From Nostoc sp. NIES-4103 (GTDB lineage: Bacteria > Cyanobacteriota > Cyanobacteriia > Cyanobacteriales > Nostocaceae), in contig NZ_AP018288.1 of NCBI RefSeq assembly GCF_002368335.1, positions 7,247,246-7,311,245 of the forward strand: 64,000 nucleotides of DNA, read 5' to 3'. A program made the translations under genes and the position numbers. How positions within the stretch are numbered: position 1 is the first letter of the stretch; each line of letters starts with the position of its first letter. Under the pieces are notes generated by a model. That model searched no databases, was not told the DNA's origin, and saw only the letters and a list, made by a program, of their open reading frames with translations. Below are positions 1-8,273 of this stretch, piece after piece.

Positions 1-1742
1 CACTACTACCTTGGCGGACAGTGAGAGAAAACATCGCCCTAGCTGTAGATTCAGTAATGAAGGGTGTACCTGCGGCTGAACGCAAAGCCATTGTGGAAAA
101 ACATATTGATATGGTGGGGTTGCGTCCCCATGCAGATAAACAGCCGGGAATGTTATCAGGTGGACAAAAGCAGCGAGTTGCGATCGCCCGCGCTTTAGCA
201 ATTCGCCCGAAGTTGCTACTATTAGATGAACCCTTCGGTGCATTGGATGCACTCACACGCGGTAATTTGCAAGAACAATTGATGCAAATCTGCGAAGAAA
301 ATGAAGTCACAGCGGTGATGGTGACACATGACGTAGATGAAGCAGTGCTGTTGTCAGACAGAATTGTCATGTTAACCAACGGCCCAGAATCTAAAATTGG
401 TGACATTCTGGAAGTCGATATTCCTAGACCCCGCAAACGCATGGAAGTTGTAGAACATCCCAGTTACTACAGCTTGCGGAGTGAAATGATTTACTTCCTC
501 AACCAGCAGAAACGAATTAAGAAAATTCGGGCGAGGAAAACATCCGCGATCGCTCGTCATGGTTTAGAAAAAGTTAACCTAGAAATTGGCTTTTTACCCT
601 TAACAGCTTGCGCCCCCTTAGCCATTGCCAAAGAAAAAGGTTTCTTTACCAAACATGGTTTAGATGAAGTCAACCTCGTGCGGGAAAGCAGCTGGCGTGG
701 TATCGTCGATGGCATCACAGGTGGTTATTTAGATGCAGCCCAAATGCCATCAGGTATGCCCATGTGGTTGACTTTGGGAGGACATCAAAACCAACCCCTA
801 CCCGTAGTCACCGCCTTGACCATGACCCGCAACGGTAACGCCATCACCTTAGCAAAACGCTTTTATGACCAAGGCGTACTCACCTTATCAGACTTCAAAA
901 ATTATCTACTCCGTACCCGCAACCAACGCCACACAATGGGCGTAGTGCATCCTGCATCCATGCACAACTTGCTGCTGCGTTACTGGCTAGCGGCTGGTGG
1001 AATTGACCCCGACATGGATGTGGACATGAAAATTATTCCCCCCGCCCAGATGGTAGCCGACTTACAAGCCAGTAGCATCGATGGTTACTGCGTCGGTGAA
1101 CCGTGGAATTACCGCGCCGCCTTGGAAAACGTAGGTTTTACCATCGCCACCGACTTAGAAGTGTGGTTAGGACACCCAGGTAAAGTTCTCGGTGTACGCG
1201 AAGATTGGGCAGAAACTTATCCTAACACCCACATTGCATTGACTAAAGCTTTACTAGAAGCCTGTGCCTACTGTGCCGATCATAATAATGTCGAAGAAAT
1301 TAGACGAATTTTAGCAAGCCGAGATTACGTCAGCACCGATTTAGAGTACATTCAACTCGAAGATCCCAACAGTGCAGCTTGTGACCTAGACCATCCATTG
1401 CGGCAATATGCCCACCATCAATTTTATTCCGACTCTGCCATCAACCGTCCCAGCCGTACTGAACAAATTTGGATCATGAGTCAATTAGCCCGTTGGGGCG
1501 ACACACCCTTCCCTAGAAACTGGGTAGAAGTCGTAGAAAGAGTATGCCGAGTGCGCGTTTTCAGTACCGCCGCCAGAGAATTAGGTTTAGATATCAGCTA
1601 CACCCGCCAACCCATCAAACTCTTCGATGGTACACCCTTCAACGCCGATGATCCCATCTCCTACCTCAACAGCTTAGAAATTAAACGCGACTTCTCAATT
1701 GCCGAAGTCATTCTCGACTCCCCAACCAGAAGAGTCGCTTAA
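1..1742 (+). CDS. nrtC: Nitrate ABC transporter ATP-binding subunit NrtC (5' end outside window)
   Basis: This is the ATPase subunit of the NrtABCD nitrate/nitrite importer, with the fused substrate-binding-like C-terminal domain that regulates NrtC. The reading frame is open from base 3, where it reads LLPWRT ahead of the first in-frame GTG at 21, so the gene continues to the left and lacks roughly its first 100 residues, including Walker A. Visible parts are the ABC signature LSGGQKQRVAIARAL, Walker B LLLLDEPFGALD and the switch His in VMVTHDVDEA. A charged linker (KRIKKIRARK) follows, then an NrtA-like domain of about 380 residues beginning near LEIGFLPLTACAPLAIA. nrtD follows on the same strand after about 95 bases. 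The two ATPases differ because only this one has the extra domain, and that distinguishes NrtC from NrtD and from generic SsuB/TauB ATPases. Confidence 0.95.
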   Translation, partial: LLPWRTVRENIALAVDSVMKGVPAAERKAIVEKHIDMVGLRPHADKQPGMLSGGQKQRVAIARALAIRPKLLLLDEPFGALDALTRGNLQEQLMQICEENEVTAVMVTHDVDEAVLLSDRIVMLTNGPESKIGDILEVDIPRPRKRMEVVEHPSYYSLRSEMIYFLNQQKRIKKIRARKTSAIARHGLEKVNLEIGFLPLTACAPLAIAKEKGFFTKHGLDEVNLVRESSWRGIVDGITGGYLDAAQMPSGMPMWLTLGGHQNQPLPVVTALTMTRNGNAITLAKRFYDQGVLTLSDFKNYLLRTRNQRHTMGVVHPASMHNLLLRYWLAAGGIDPDMDVDMKIIPPAQMVADLQASSIDGYCVGEPWNYRAALENVGFTIATDLEVWLGHPGKVLGVREDWAETYPNTHIALTKALLEACAYCADHNNVEEIRRILASRDYVSTDLEYIQLEDPNSAACDLDHPLRQYAHHQFYSDSAINRPSRTEQIWIMSQLARWGDTPFPRNWVEVVERVCRVRVFSTAARELGLDISYTRQPIKLFDGTPFNADDPISYLNSLEIKRDFSIAEVILDSPTRRVA

Positions 1743-1756
1743 GCAAAAAACTAATC

Positions 1757-1789
1757 AGATCCCCGACTTGTTGAAGAAGTCGGGGATCT
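1757..1789. terminator. GC-rich hairpin between nrtC and nrtD
   Basis: Perfect 13-bp arms (AGATCCCCGACTT and its complement) enclose a 7-base loop. No clear U run follows, so this may be an attenuator or mRNA-stabilising hairpin within the operon, or simply a copy of a dispersed palindrome. A near-identical core (CCCGACTTCT...AGAAGTCGGG) occurs at 17739-17765. Confidence 0.6.
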
Positions 1790-1837
1790 TCGCAGCCCAT
1801 CAAAAAACTATTCTCCTCAACTTCTAACACCACAACC

Positions 1838-2701
1838 ATGCAAAATCGCAGCTTAACCTTCACCGGAATCGAAACAAAAACCCAAACAAGACCATCGCCA
1901 ACTACAACCAAAAGGTCATTTCTAGAAATTAGAGACGTGACCAAAGTCTACCCCACAAAAAAAGGCCCCTTCACCGTACTCGACGGCGTTAACCTCAACG
2001 TAGAACAAGGCGAATTTATTTGCGTCATCGGTCACTCTGGCTGTGGTAAATCAACCCTCCTGAACATGGTATCCGGTTTTAACTTTCCTACCTCTGGCGA
2101 AGTTTTGCTGGAAGGACAACCCATCACCAAACCCGGCCCCGACAGAATGGTTGTTTTCCAAAACTATGCCTTACTACCTTGGCGGACTGCCTTTGAAAAT
2201 ATTTACTTAGCCGTTAACGCCGTTTACCCCAACAAGTTAGAAGCTGAGAAAAGGGCAATTGTCCGGGAACATCTAGCAATGGTGGGATTGGCTGACGCCA
2301 TGGACAAAAAGCCAATGCAAATGTCCGGCGGTATGAGACAGCGCGTTTCCATCGCCCGTGCTTTAGCAATTCGTCCCAAAGTCTTAATTTTAGACGAACC
2401 TTTTGGGGCGTTGGATGCGATTACCAAAGAAGAATTACAAGAAGAATTGCTGAAAATTTGGGGCGATAACCGCTGTACAGTGCTGATGATTACCCACGAT
2501 ATCGATGAGGCACTATTTTTAGCAGATAAATTAGTGATGATGACCAATGGCCCCCATGCAAAAATTGGTGAAGTGATGGAAATTCCTTTTGCACGTCCAC
2601 GCGATCGCGCCCGTATTATGGAAGATCCACAGTATTATCAGCTGCGTAACTATGCCCTAGATTTTCTCTTTAATCGCTTTGCCCACGATGACGTTGGTTA
2701 A
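1838..2701 (+). CDS. nrtD: Nitrate ABC transporter ATP-binding subunit NrtD
   Basis: This is the second ATPase of the nitrate importer, 287 residues and cytoplasmic, expected to pair with NrtC under the NrtB permease. It has Walker A GHSGCGKST near residue 69, Q-loop VFQNYALLPW, signature MSGGMRQRVSIARAL, Walker B VLILDEPFGALD and switch region LMITHDIDEA. The length and the lack of a C-terminal binding domain fit NrtD. About 25 residues of Thr/Lys-rich sequence precede the conserved LEIRDVTKVYP start of the ATPase fold, so a slightly later start is possible, but the ATG at 1838 is the first good one after the hairpin. In many cyanobacteria narB (nitrate reductase) follows nrtD. Here the next gene is unrelated. 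Confidence 0.95.
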   Translation: MQNRSLTFTGIETKTQTRPSPTTTKRSFLEIRDVTKVYPTKKGPFTVLDGVNLNVEQGEFICVIGHSGCGKSTLLNMVSGFNFPTSGEVLLEGQPITKPGPDRMVVFQNYALLPWRTAFENIYLAVNAVYPNKLEAEKRAIVREHLAMVGLADAMDKKPMQMSGGMRQRVSIARALAIRPKVLILDEPFGALDAITKEELQEELLKIWGDNRCTVLMITHDIDEALFLADKLVMMTNGPHAKIGEVMEIPFARPRDRARIMEDPQYYQLRNYALDFLFNRFAHDDVG

Positions 2702-3191
2702 AAGCTTTTCCCTACACGACACAGGTTAGCAATAAGGTGAAAGATAAAAGGCGAAAAAGAATTTGCTTGTTAATCTTTTACCTTTTTTCTTTTTTAATCA
2801 CGGTAGGGCATCTCGCCACAACAGATAATTAAAGATATAGCGTTTTTAACTCCAGTGAGGTACAAAATCACTCCTCCCCAACCCTCCCCTTGGCAAGGGC
2901 TACGGTGTACACACAAGTCTGAATTTGTTTATAAATCTGGGTTTTACCCCACCCTAACCCTCCCCTTTATAAGGGGAGGGAACTAGATTTTCAATTTTTC
3001 CCCCCTTGATAAGGGGGGATTAAGGGGGGTAAATTGCTGATTCTAGTAATTCTCTGTCTCCCCCTTCTTTACTTACTCAATATTAGACCTGAATCCTTAC
3101 CTTTATTTTACTATTTGATCTTACATAAATCGTATAATTTTACTTGCTAAATACCAGGGTTTACTACATATTTATCAATATCAATGAAATA
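2702..3191. other. Intergenic region with C/G-rich palindromes
   Basis: No gene is visible. The stretch holds a perfect 10-bp hairpin (CCCTCCCCTT / AAGGGGAGGG, 2958-2980) followed closely by a second G/C-tract hairpin (about 3000-3035). Both resemble the short dispersed palindromes common in Nostocales genomes. An AT-rich region before the methyltransferase start probably carries its promoter, but no convincing -35/-10 pair was assigned. Confidence 0.6.
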
Positions 3192-4304
3192 ATGAGGTTT
3201 TCTATGCTATCAATCAAAAAAATACTTCCAAGCTCTATAAAGCACTCATTCAAAAACTTAACTGGCTTGAATTCTGTACAGCAAAAACTGTTAGATGTAG
3301 AACAAAAGCTTGATACTATAAATTCTGTACAGCAAAAGCTGTTAGATGTAGAACAAAAGCTTGATACTATAAATTCTGTACAGCAAAAGCTGTTAGATGT
3401 AGAACAAAAGCTTGATACTATAAATTCTGTACAGCAAAAACTGTTAGATGTAGAACAAAAGCTTGATACTCTCACAAAGTCGAATGTATTTACAGAATTT
3501 TATGTGCCTAGAAATAGGTATCAATTTCATTCTACATATCTAGGTAATAATCGAGTAATTGCCCCACATCCTTTGGCAAATCATATTTTTTTAGATAGTG
3601 AATGTATTTTAGTCACGCCACAAGTGATCAGTCAAACTTATGAGCCAGGAATTGTTAATTACTTAAAAGCCAATATTAAACCAGGAATGAAGTGTTTAGA
3701 AATTGGTGCTAACCAAGGATTCCACACACTGACTATAGCATTTTTAGTAGGGTCAGAAGGTCATATTATTGCATTTGAAGCAAATCCTCAGACATTTGCT
3801 TATCTTAATGACTCGATAGTTTCTAACGGGATTTTGCCAAGAGTAACTTTAGAAAATAAAGCAGCTTTTGATAAAGATACTGTAGTTGAATTTAAGAAAC
3901 TTACACGCTATGCAGCAGGTAGCCACATCAATCTTTATGAAGAAGATTGGACAGATTCACTGAATGATGGAACTACTATTTCTATTCCTGCGGTCAATAT
4001 TAGCACTTATCTGCTGAATAAGAATTTTTTGCCTAATTTTATCAAAATCGATGCAGAAGGAGCAGAACCTTATATATTTCGTAACTTATTAGATGTCATA
4101 AAACTAAACAACGAAGTCAAAATTATGCTGGAAGTGGTTCCGGGAAGTTTTGAATCTGTTGGAGGTTTAGCATCATTTACTCAAGAGATTTCTTCATTAG
4201 GGTTTAAATTTTTTGCAATCAATCTATCGGGTATAATCCAAGAAGTAACAAACCAATACGTGATAGAAACTGTAGGATTCGCAGATTATATTATCTCTAA
4301 ATAA
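3192..4304 (+). CDS. FkbM family methyltransferase with N-terminal coiled-coil repeats
   Basis: This is a predicted S-adenosylmethionine-dependent methyltransferase of the FkbM type. Family members O-methylate sugars or polyketides, and the substrate here is unknown. The C-terminal ~270 residues carry the SAM motif CLEIGANQGFHTLTIAF, the acidic IAFEANPQ strand and the family signature FIKIDAEGAEPYIFRNL. The N-terminal ~110 residues are helical and contain four copies of a 17-residue unit (NSVQQKLLDVEQKLDTI) encoded by nearly identical 51-bp DNA repeats. This suggests a coiled-coil stalk or oligomerisation segment of variable length. I chose ATG 3192 (MRFSML); ATG 3204 is equally possible. The frame stays open upstream to a TTG at 3144. 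No clear Shine-Dalgarno sequence is present. The gene is AT-rich, stands alone, and is followed by a strong hairpin. Confidence 0.85.
   Translation: MRFSMLSIKKILPSSIKHSFKNLTGLNSVQQKLLDVEQKLDTINSVQQKLLDVEQKLDTINSVQQKLLDVEQKLDTINSVQQKLLDVEQKLDTLTKSNVFTEFYVPRNRYQFHSTYLGNNRVIAPHPLANHIFLDSECILVTPQVISQTYEPGIVNYLKANIKPGMKCLEIGANQGFHTLTIAFLVGSEGHIIAFEANPQTFAYLNDSIVSNGILPRVTLENKAAFDKDTVVEFKKLTRYAAGSHINLYEEDWTDSLNDGTTISIPAVNISTYLLNKNFLPNFIKIDAEGAEPYIFRNLLDVIKLNNEVKIMLEVVPGSFESVGGLASFTQEISSLGFKFFAINLSGIIQEVTNQYVIETVGFADYIISK
3270..3473 (+). repeat. Four tandem 51-bp units inside the methyltransferase gene
   Basis: Units lie at 3270-3320, 3321-3371, 3372-3422 and 3423-3473. They are almost identical: units 2 and 3 read CAGCAAAAGCTG where units 1 and 4 read CAGCAAAAACTG, and the last unit ends in CTC instead of ATA. 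As 51 is divisible by three, copy-number change keeps the reading frame. Confidence 0.95.
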
Positions 4305-4327
4305 TAAACCAAGAATCGAATATGAGG

Positions 4328-4358
4328 GTGAGAAGGCAAGCAATGCTTGCCTTCTCAC
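4328..4358. terminator. Strong hairpin after the methyltransferase gene
   Basis: Perfect 14-bp arms (GTGAGAAGGCAAGC and complement) close an AAT loop, starting about 24 bases after the stop codon. There is no U tract on either side, so it may act as a 3' stabiliser rather than a classical intrinsic terminator. Confidence 0.65.
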
Positions 4359-4427
4359 TCCTATCAGCTTAGGGACTTCCAGAGAATTAAATATACAATT
4401 TATAAGAATGATAATCATTACGGTGGA

Positions 4428-4464
4428 GGAAGGGAGAGGTTGCCGTTGGCAACCTCTCCCTTCC
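4428..4464 (+). terminator. Subterminal hairpin with U tract in the IS left end
   Basis: A perfect 17-bp stem (GGAAGGGAGAGGTTGCC) with a GTT loop is followed by CTTTTT. It sits between the left terminal repeat and the transposase start, where it would stop transcription entering from outside. Many insertion sequences use this arrangement to keep transposase expression low. Confidence 0.75.
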
Positions 4465-4511
4465 CTTTTTGTAGTAAATTTAATGATAATTCGATTTTTG
4501 GATGTGCATAG

Positions 4512-5054
4512 GTGTCAATGGAATTAACTGATTCATTGAAAAGCTTGCTAAAGGAAACGGCGCATCAATTAAAAGGAGCCGCTAAGCGTAAATTTATCGC
4601 ACAAACAGTTGTGGCATTAGGATATGGAGGACAGTCTCTAGCAGAGCGCGAGTTGGGATGGAATCGTGCCACTATTGGTAAAGGAATTAAAGAATTAAAC
4701 ACTGGAATTACTTGTTTTGATAATTATCGGAGTAGAGGACGTAAAAAATCAGAAGAAATCTTGCCAAATCTTTTAGAAGATATCAAGAAATTAGTTGATT
4801 CTCAAAGCCAAATAGACCCTAGCTTTAAAAGCCAAAGACTCTACACACGCCTATCGGCTGCTCAAGTAAGACATCAATATGGTTTGCATCCAGTTGTTAA
4901 ATTAGTTACCGGAATTTACTCTACTGGGGTAAGCTTAACTAAACAAGCCATGCAAGAAATTGAAAATCAAATCCAACGATTGAGTAATTTAACTTCAGAT
5001 AATTTACCCAACTTAGGCAAATGGTTTGTTGATATTTGTTACGAAACAGCGTGA
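4512..5054 (+). pseudogene. ISAzo13-type transposase lacking the catalytic core
   Basis: The 180-residue frame joins two parts of a transposase that is normally about 400 residues long. Residues 1 to about 112 match the N-terminal DNA-binding part (ALGYGGQSLAERELGWNRATI, then NYRSRGRKKSEE and PSFKSQRLYTRLSAAQVR). From HPVVKLVTGIYSTGVSL the sequence resembles the extreme C-terminal part, ending NLGKWFVDICYETA. The catalytic acidic residues and the expected NLDNGPE-like region are missing. The junction is in frame, so a single clean deletion is the simplest explanation. The product could still bind the IS ends and act as a repressor of transposition, but that is inference. The start is GTG 4512 or ATG 4518. 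Confidence 0.85.
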
Positions 5055-5245
5055 TTTTCAGAAGTTAAATAAGGCTTTTCCGCGGTAGTGGTAATCCTGC
5101 TCACTACGCTCTTTCACTGTTGAGTGCAGACATTTCTCTTGCATATTTTTTGGAGGAGAGAGCGGTTGCCGACAGCAACCGCTCTCTCCTTCAGAATGAT
5201 TATCATTTTAACTGGCTGTATATTTTATTCTCTGGAAGTCCCTTA

Positions 5246-5761
5246 AATAAATTTCGCAGGCTTTTAGCTAAAGTCTATTTAAGTGGAATAAATCCTTATT
5301 CAGTCAGCTTTAGCTGAGTTCATCTATTAGCCTCATAATTCATTCTGAGGTGTTTATCATCACTACTGCAAGATACAAGATAACAGTATTGTAGACAATC
5401 TTAAATCTGACACATGAGTAGTTGACATTACAAATCATTATTTTGCCAGCTTAATCTTAAACATTTGTAAATATTAGCACCATCTTGACAGATTTATTTT
5501 ACAAATATATACGTGTAAAATTCAAAAATCTGATTTTTGAATGGCATTATATTATTGGAATAAAGCCCTCTGTTGTAAATTCAAAAATAACACTCAATTG
5601 TATAGGTATTTTCATACCTATCAATACTCAAGTGAAATCAGTTAACACAAAACTGAAAAAGTAAGTATTAATTGCAACTTATACTTCAGGTTGATCAACG
5701 CAATTATTAGTAGATTTCAGACAGCTTCAACACTATTGGTTAGTCAAGTGTAGCAGAATAT
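5246..5761. other. AT-rich intergenic region
   Basis: No coding region or RNA gene is recognised in the 516 bases between the insertion sequence and the lipid kinase gene. A small inverted motif (CTTTTAGCTAAAG ... CTTTAGCTGAG) lies near 5262-5317. Confidence 0.5.
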
Positions 5762-6691
5762 ATGGACGCAGAAAATTGGACATATAGACTACAAAGGGCA
5801 CTTCCTGTAAGTTCCCGCGCACTGCTATTAGTAAATCGTCATGCCCGCCAAGGACAGCAAGGTCTTTTAGAAGCAATTGATTGTCTTAAGAAACTCGGCT
5901 TTGATTTGATTGAAGAATCAACAGAACACCCCAAACATCTTTATGAAGTTATACTTCGTTATCAGCATGAAGTTGACTTAGTAATTGTTGGTGGTGGAGA
6001 TGGTACTCTTAATGCCGCAGTCGATGCTTTAGTAGAGACACAATTACCTTTGGGTATCTTACCTTTGGGAACAGCCAACGACTTGGCAAGAACTTTGAAA
6101 ATTCCCAATTCTTTAAGCGAAGCTTGTAAAGTGATTGCTTATGGAGATTTGCGACGCATTGACTTAGGGTTAGTGAACGGAAAACACTTTTTTAATGTTG
6201 CTAGTTTGGGATTAAGTGTGAAAATTACCCAGCGGCTGACGAAAGAAATTAAACGCCGCTGGGGAATATTTGCTTATGCTGCTACTGCATTGCAAGTAAT
6301 TTTGGAATCTCGTCCCTTCAGTGCAGAAATTCGGATTAATGGTCAATCATTGCGTGCCAAGACAGTACAAATTGCTGTAGGTAATGGTCGCTATTATGGT
6401 GGTGGCATGGCAGTAGCGCCGGATGCAACAATTGATGATCAAAGGCTAGATCTCTATAGTTTGGAAATAGAGCATTGGTGGCAAATCATACCTTTATTGC
6501 CTGCAATGCGAAACGGGCGGCACATTCATTGGCGGAGTGTCCGGGCCTTACAAGGAGAAGAAATAGAGATTTATACTCGTAAACCGCGTCCCATTAATAC
6601 TGATGGTGAAATCACAACTTATACTCCTGCCCATTTTCGAGTTATACCTAAAGCTATAGCTGTTTTAGTACCGCCAACTGAAATGTTGTAA
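5762..6691 (+). CDS. YegS/BmrU-type lipid (diacylglycerol) kinase family protein
   Basis: This is a predicted ATP-dependent lipid kinase of the diacylglycerol kinase catalytic fold, 309 residues and cytoplasmic or membrane-peripheral. The nucleotide-binding signature VIVGGGDGTLNAAVDAL is at about residues 77-93 and is followed by GILPLGTANDLARTL, the conserved substrate/Mg region. The C-terminal beta-sandwich contains VGNGRYYGGGMAVAPDA and the DRQRLDLY-like DDQRLDLYSLE. The length is typical of YegS/BmrU proteins. It stands alone with a long AT-rich leader. The substrate could be diacylglycerol, a sphingoid base or phosphatidylglycerol, and cannot be decided from sequence. Confidence 0.9.
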   Translation: MDAENWTYRLQRALPVSSRALLLVNRHARQGQQGLLEAIDCLKKLGFDLIEESTEHPKHLYEVILRYQHEVDLVIVGGGDGTLNAAVDALVETQLPLGILPLGTANDLARTLKIPNSLSEACKVIAYGDLRRIDLGLVNGKHFFNVASLGLSVKITQRLTKEIKRRWGIFAYAATALQVILESRPFSAEIRINGQSLRAKTVQIAVGNGRYYGGGMAVAPDATIDDQRLDLYSLEIEHWWQIIPLLPAMRNGRHIHWRSVRALQGEEIEIYTRKPRPINTDGEITTYTPAHFRVIPKAIAVLVPPTEML

Positions 6692-7061
6692 GCATTGAGT
6701 TTGGAGTTGATAATTCACAACCCATACTAATTTCACATTTAAGATTTTGTATTTTGGATGAAATACTCTAATTAAAAGGGGCGTTGCTGAATTCGGATAT
6801 GAATTTACCTCACGCACAGACGCAGAGGAGGACACTTGCACAGGAAGGCTTTGCCGACTTGAGCAAAGTGTCCGTCGCGCAGAGAGTGAGAGTTTGAGAT
6901 ATTCAAGAAGACTTTTGAAACATCCTCTTAGAAAAAAGCTGATATCTGCGTTCAAGACAAAATTATCATTTGCTATAATCTGGAATAGTTGTGGATGCAT
7001 TTGTATTCATATATGCATTGCTATGTTGAACTAAACCTGGTATTCAGGCAACTCACGCCAA
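6692..7061. other. Intergenic region with a dispersed-repeat fragment
   Basis: The region has no gene. It contains AGGGGCGTTGCTGAAT at about 6777, whose complement appears at about 23604-23619, so this is a shared repeat. The following 110 bases include ACGCAGAGGAGGACAC- and CGTCGCGCAGAG-type sequence typical of cyanobacterial dispersed repeats. Confidence 0.5.
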
Positions 7062-7667
7062 ATGCATCTAAGATTTTCTCAAGAAATTAAGTCCTTGCTG
7101 CAACGCCTTGCCCAACAGCATTTAACTCTGGGCGATATTCTGGCACAGACTTCTGAACGCGGTTTTAGCTTGGTGATTGCGTTATTAGTTTTGCCCTTTT
7201 TGTTTCCCATGCCACCGGGGTTAGCTGGGCCTTTTGGCGCAGCCTGCTTAGTGTTGTCAGCACAGATGGTTTTAGGTAGGCGATCGCCTTGGTTACCCAA
7301 AAAAATTGCCCGCTATCAATTTCCTCGTCCTTTTGCTGAATTCCTTTTAAAAAACCTGCAACGTCTTACCAAGATATTAGAGAAAATCACGCGTCATCGG
7401 TTGGCAAAAATAGCTAACAATCCTTTGACTTGGCGCATCAATGGACTTTGTATATCTTGGTTGACAATCTTGCTAATGTCACCAGTTCCCTTTACCAATC
7501 CCTTTCCGACTGTAGGTATTTTACTGTTGGCAGTTGCCACCATCGAAGCTGATGGTTTGCTAATTTGCGTTGGCTACGTTCTGACTGCCTTAATTACTGC
7601 ACTGTTTGGATTTATAGGTTATGCCCTTTGGTTAGCCCCCAGTTTACTGCCATCTATATTTAAATAG
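7062..7667 (+). CDS. ExoD family membrane protein
   Basis: This 201-residue protein is of the ExoD type, named for a rhizobial exopolysaccharide/alkaline-tolerance gene; the biochemical role is unknown. An N-terminal soluble helix (LRFSQEIKSLLQRLAQQHLT) is followed by the family motif TLGDILAQTSERGFSLVIALLVLPFLFPMPPGLAGPFG (here split by hydrophobic turns). Later come LGRRSPWLPKKIA and the second hydrophobic half with PVPFTNPFPTVGILLLAVATIEADG. About four membrane segments are expected. The stop codon TAG ends directly on the first base of an 11-copy heptamer array, so the array may mark a rearrangement at the 3' end. Confidence 0.9.
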   Translation: MHLRFSQEIKSLLQRLAQQHLTLGDILAQTSERGFSLVIALLVLPFLFPMPPGLAGPFGAACLVLSAQMVLGRRSPWLPKKIARYQFPRPFAEFLLKNLQRLTKILEKITRHRLAKIANNPLTWRINGLCISWLTILLMSPVPFTNPFPTVGILLLAVATIEADGLLICVGYVLTALITALFGFIGYALWLAPSLLPSIFK

Positions 7668-7749
7668 GGAATTGGGAATTGGGAATTGGGAATTGGGAAT
7701 TGGGAATTGGGAATTGGGAATTGGGAATTGGGAATTGGGAATTGGGAAT
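7667..7749. repeat. Heptamer array (GGGAATT)x11
   Basis: Eleven perfect GGGAATT units run from 7667 to 7743 and are followed by a partial unit. It is a short tandemly repeated repetitive sequence typical of Nostocales. Related GGGAATTG or rotated arrays occur at 39838, 52834 and 63907. Confidence 0.97.
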
Positions 7750-7774
7750 GGGGCATTATATATAGATAAAATAA

Positions 7775-7800
7775 AACCCTCAGTCGAAAAGCTGAGGGTT
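7775..7800 (+). terminator. Intrinsic terminator-like hairpin downstream of exoD-like gene
   Basis: Nine-bp arms (AACCCTCAG / CTGAGGGTT) enclose an 8-base loop, with A-rich sequence before and GTAAAATAAT after. It is reached only after the heptamer array. Confidence 0.65.
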
Positions 7801-7923
7801 GTAAAATAATTTAGGGTGCATCTACTATACACCTATGCACTATATTTAGGGCTGCATCCGGAAGAATTGAAACAAAGTCAAAATTCAGGCTATTTCACTG
7901 AAATAATCAGGCAAATATATTGT

Positions 7924-8102
7924 TAAGTAGGTGGGCATAAATAAAGTTAACTGGTGAGGGTCGTCATTTGTCCTCTCTTACAAAGTTCTGATGGTCGGAA
8001 ACCTCCGCTCAGACTTTGCGCTTTGTCATTGGTCTAGGGCGCGGGTTTCAGGCGTATTTACTTTTCTTCACATAGTTTGGTTTATTTCCACCGACTTACT
8101 TA
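7924..8102 (+). mobile_element. MITE family A, copy 1
   Basis: This 179-bp element has imperfect terminal inverted repeats (TAAGTAGGTGGGCATAAATA at the left; TAAGTAAGTCGGTGGAAATA on the other strand at the right). It shares its whole interior (AGTTAACTGGTGAG, CTCTTACAAAGTTCTGA, CTCAGACTTTGCGC, GGGTTTCAGGCGTATTTACTT) with the inverted copy at 34144-34420. It has no coding capacity. Confidence 0.85.
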
Positions 8103-8273
8103 GAAGTAAGGTGTGTTATGCCGTAGGAATCGCGCACTTTACATTTAAATTTCTATAAACCACTTCAAATTTTGACACTACTGGGCACTTAGATAAAGTG
8201 CAAGGCGTCACGATTAATCATCATGATTGATAACAAAACGATTAAAATGTGACAGCTAGTGTAGGAGAAAAGC

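Larger units (their letters stand above)
4372..5242 (+). mobile_element. Internally deleted ISAzo13-like insertion sequence with complete ends
   Basis: The 871-bp element is bounded by 48-bp terminal inverted repeats (4372-4419 and 5195-5242; about 40 of 48 positions match) that begin GGGACTTCCAGAGAAT. A 3-bp target duplication TTA flanks it (4369-4371 and 5243-5245). Each end carries the 13-bp palindrome AATGATAATCATT at the inner edge of the repeat, then a long hairpin: 4428-4464 with a 17-bp stem followed by CTTTTT, and 5155-5189 with a 15-bp stem. The only gene inside is a transposase lacking its catalytic middle, so the element should be mobile only with a transposase supplied from elsewhere. 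The family assignment rests on recognising the transposase ends and was not checked by search. Confidence 0.88.

Noticed and set aside
3164..3475. Long antisense frame with a repeated cysteine-rich peptide opposite the methyltransferase repeats
   Set aside because: The repetition comes from the 51-bp units of the sense gene. It has no start signals and no independent support.
5155..5189. Right subterminal hairpin of the IS as a terminator
   Set aside because: Neither strand places a T run after the stem; only the left hairpin at 4428 does.
5120..5317. Frame crossing the right end of the insertion sequence
   Set aside because: It runs through the terminal repeat into the flank, lacks a ribosome-binding site and has no coding features.
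7667..7749. Regular repeats that could suggest a CRISPR array
   Set aside because: The units are 7 bases long and contiguous with no spacers. The same holds for the arrays at 45964 and 63907.
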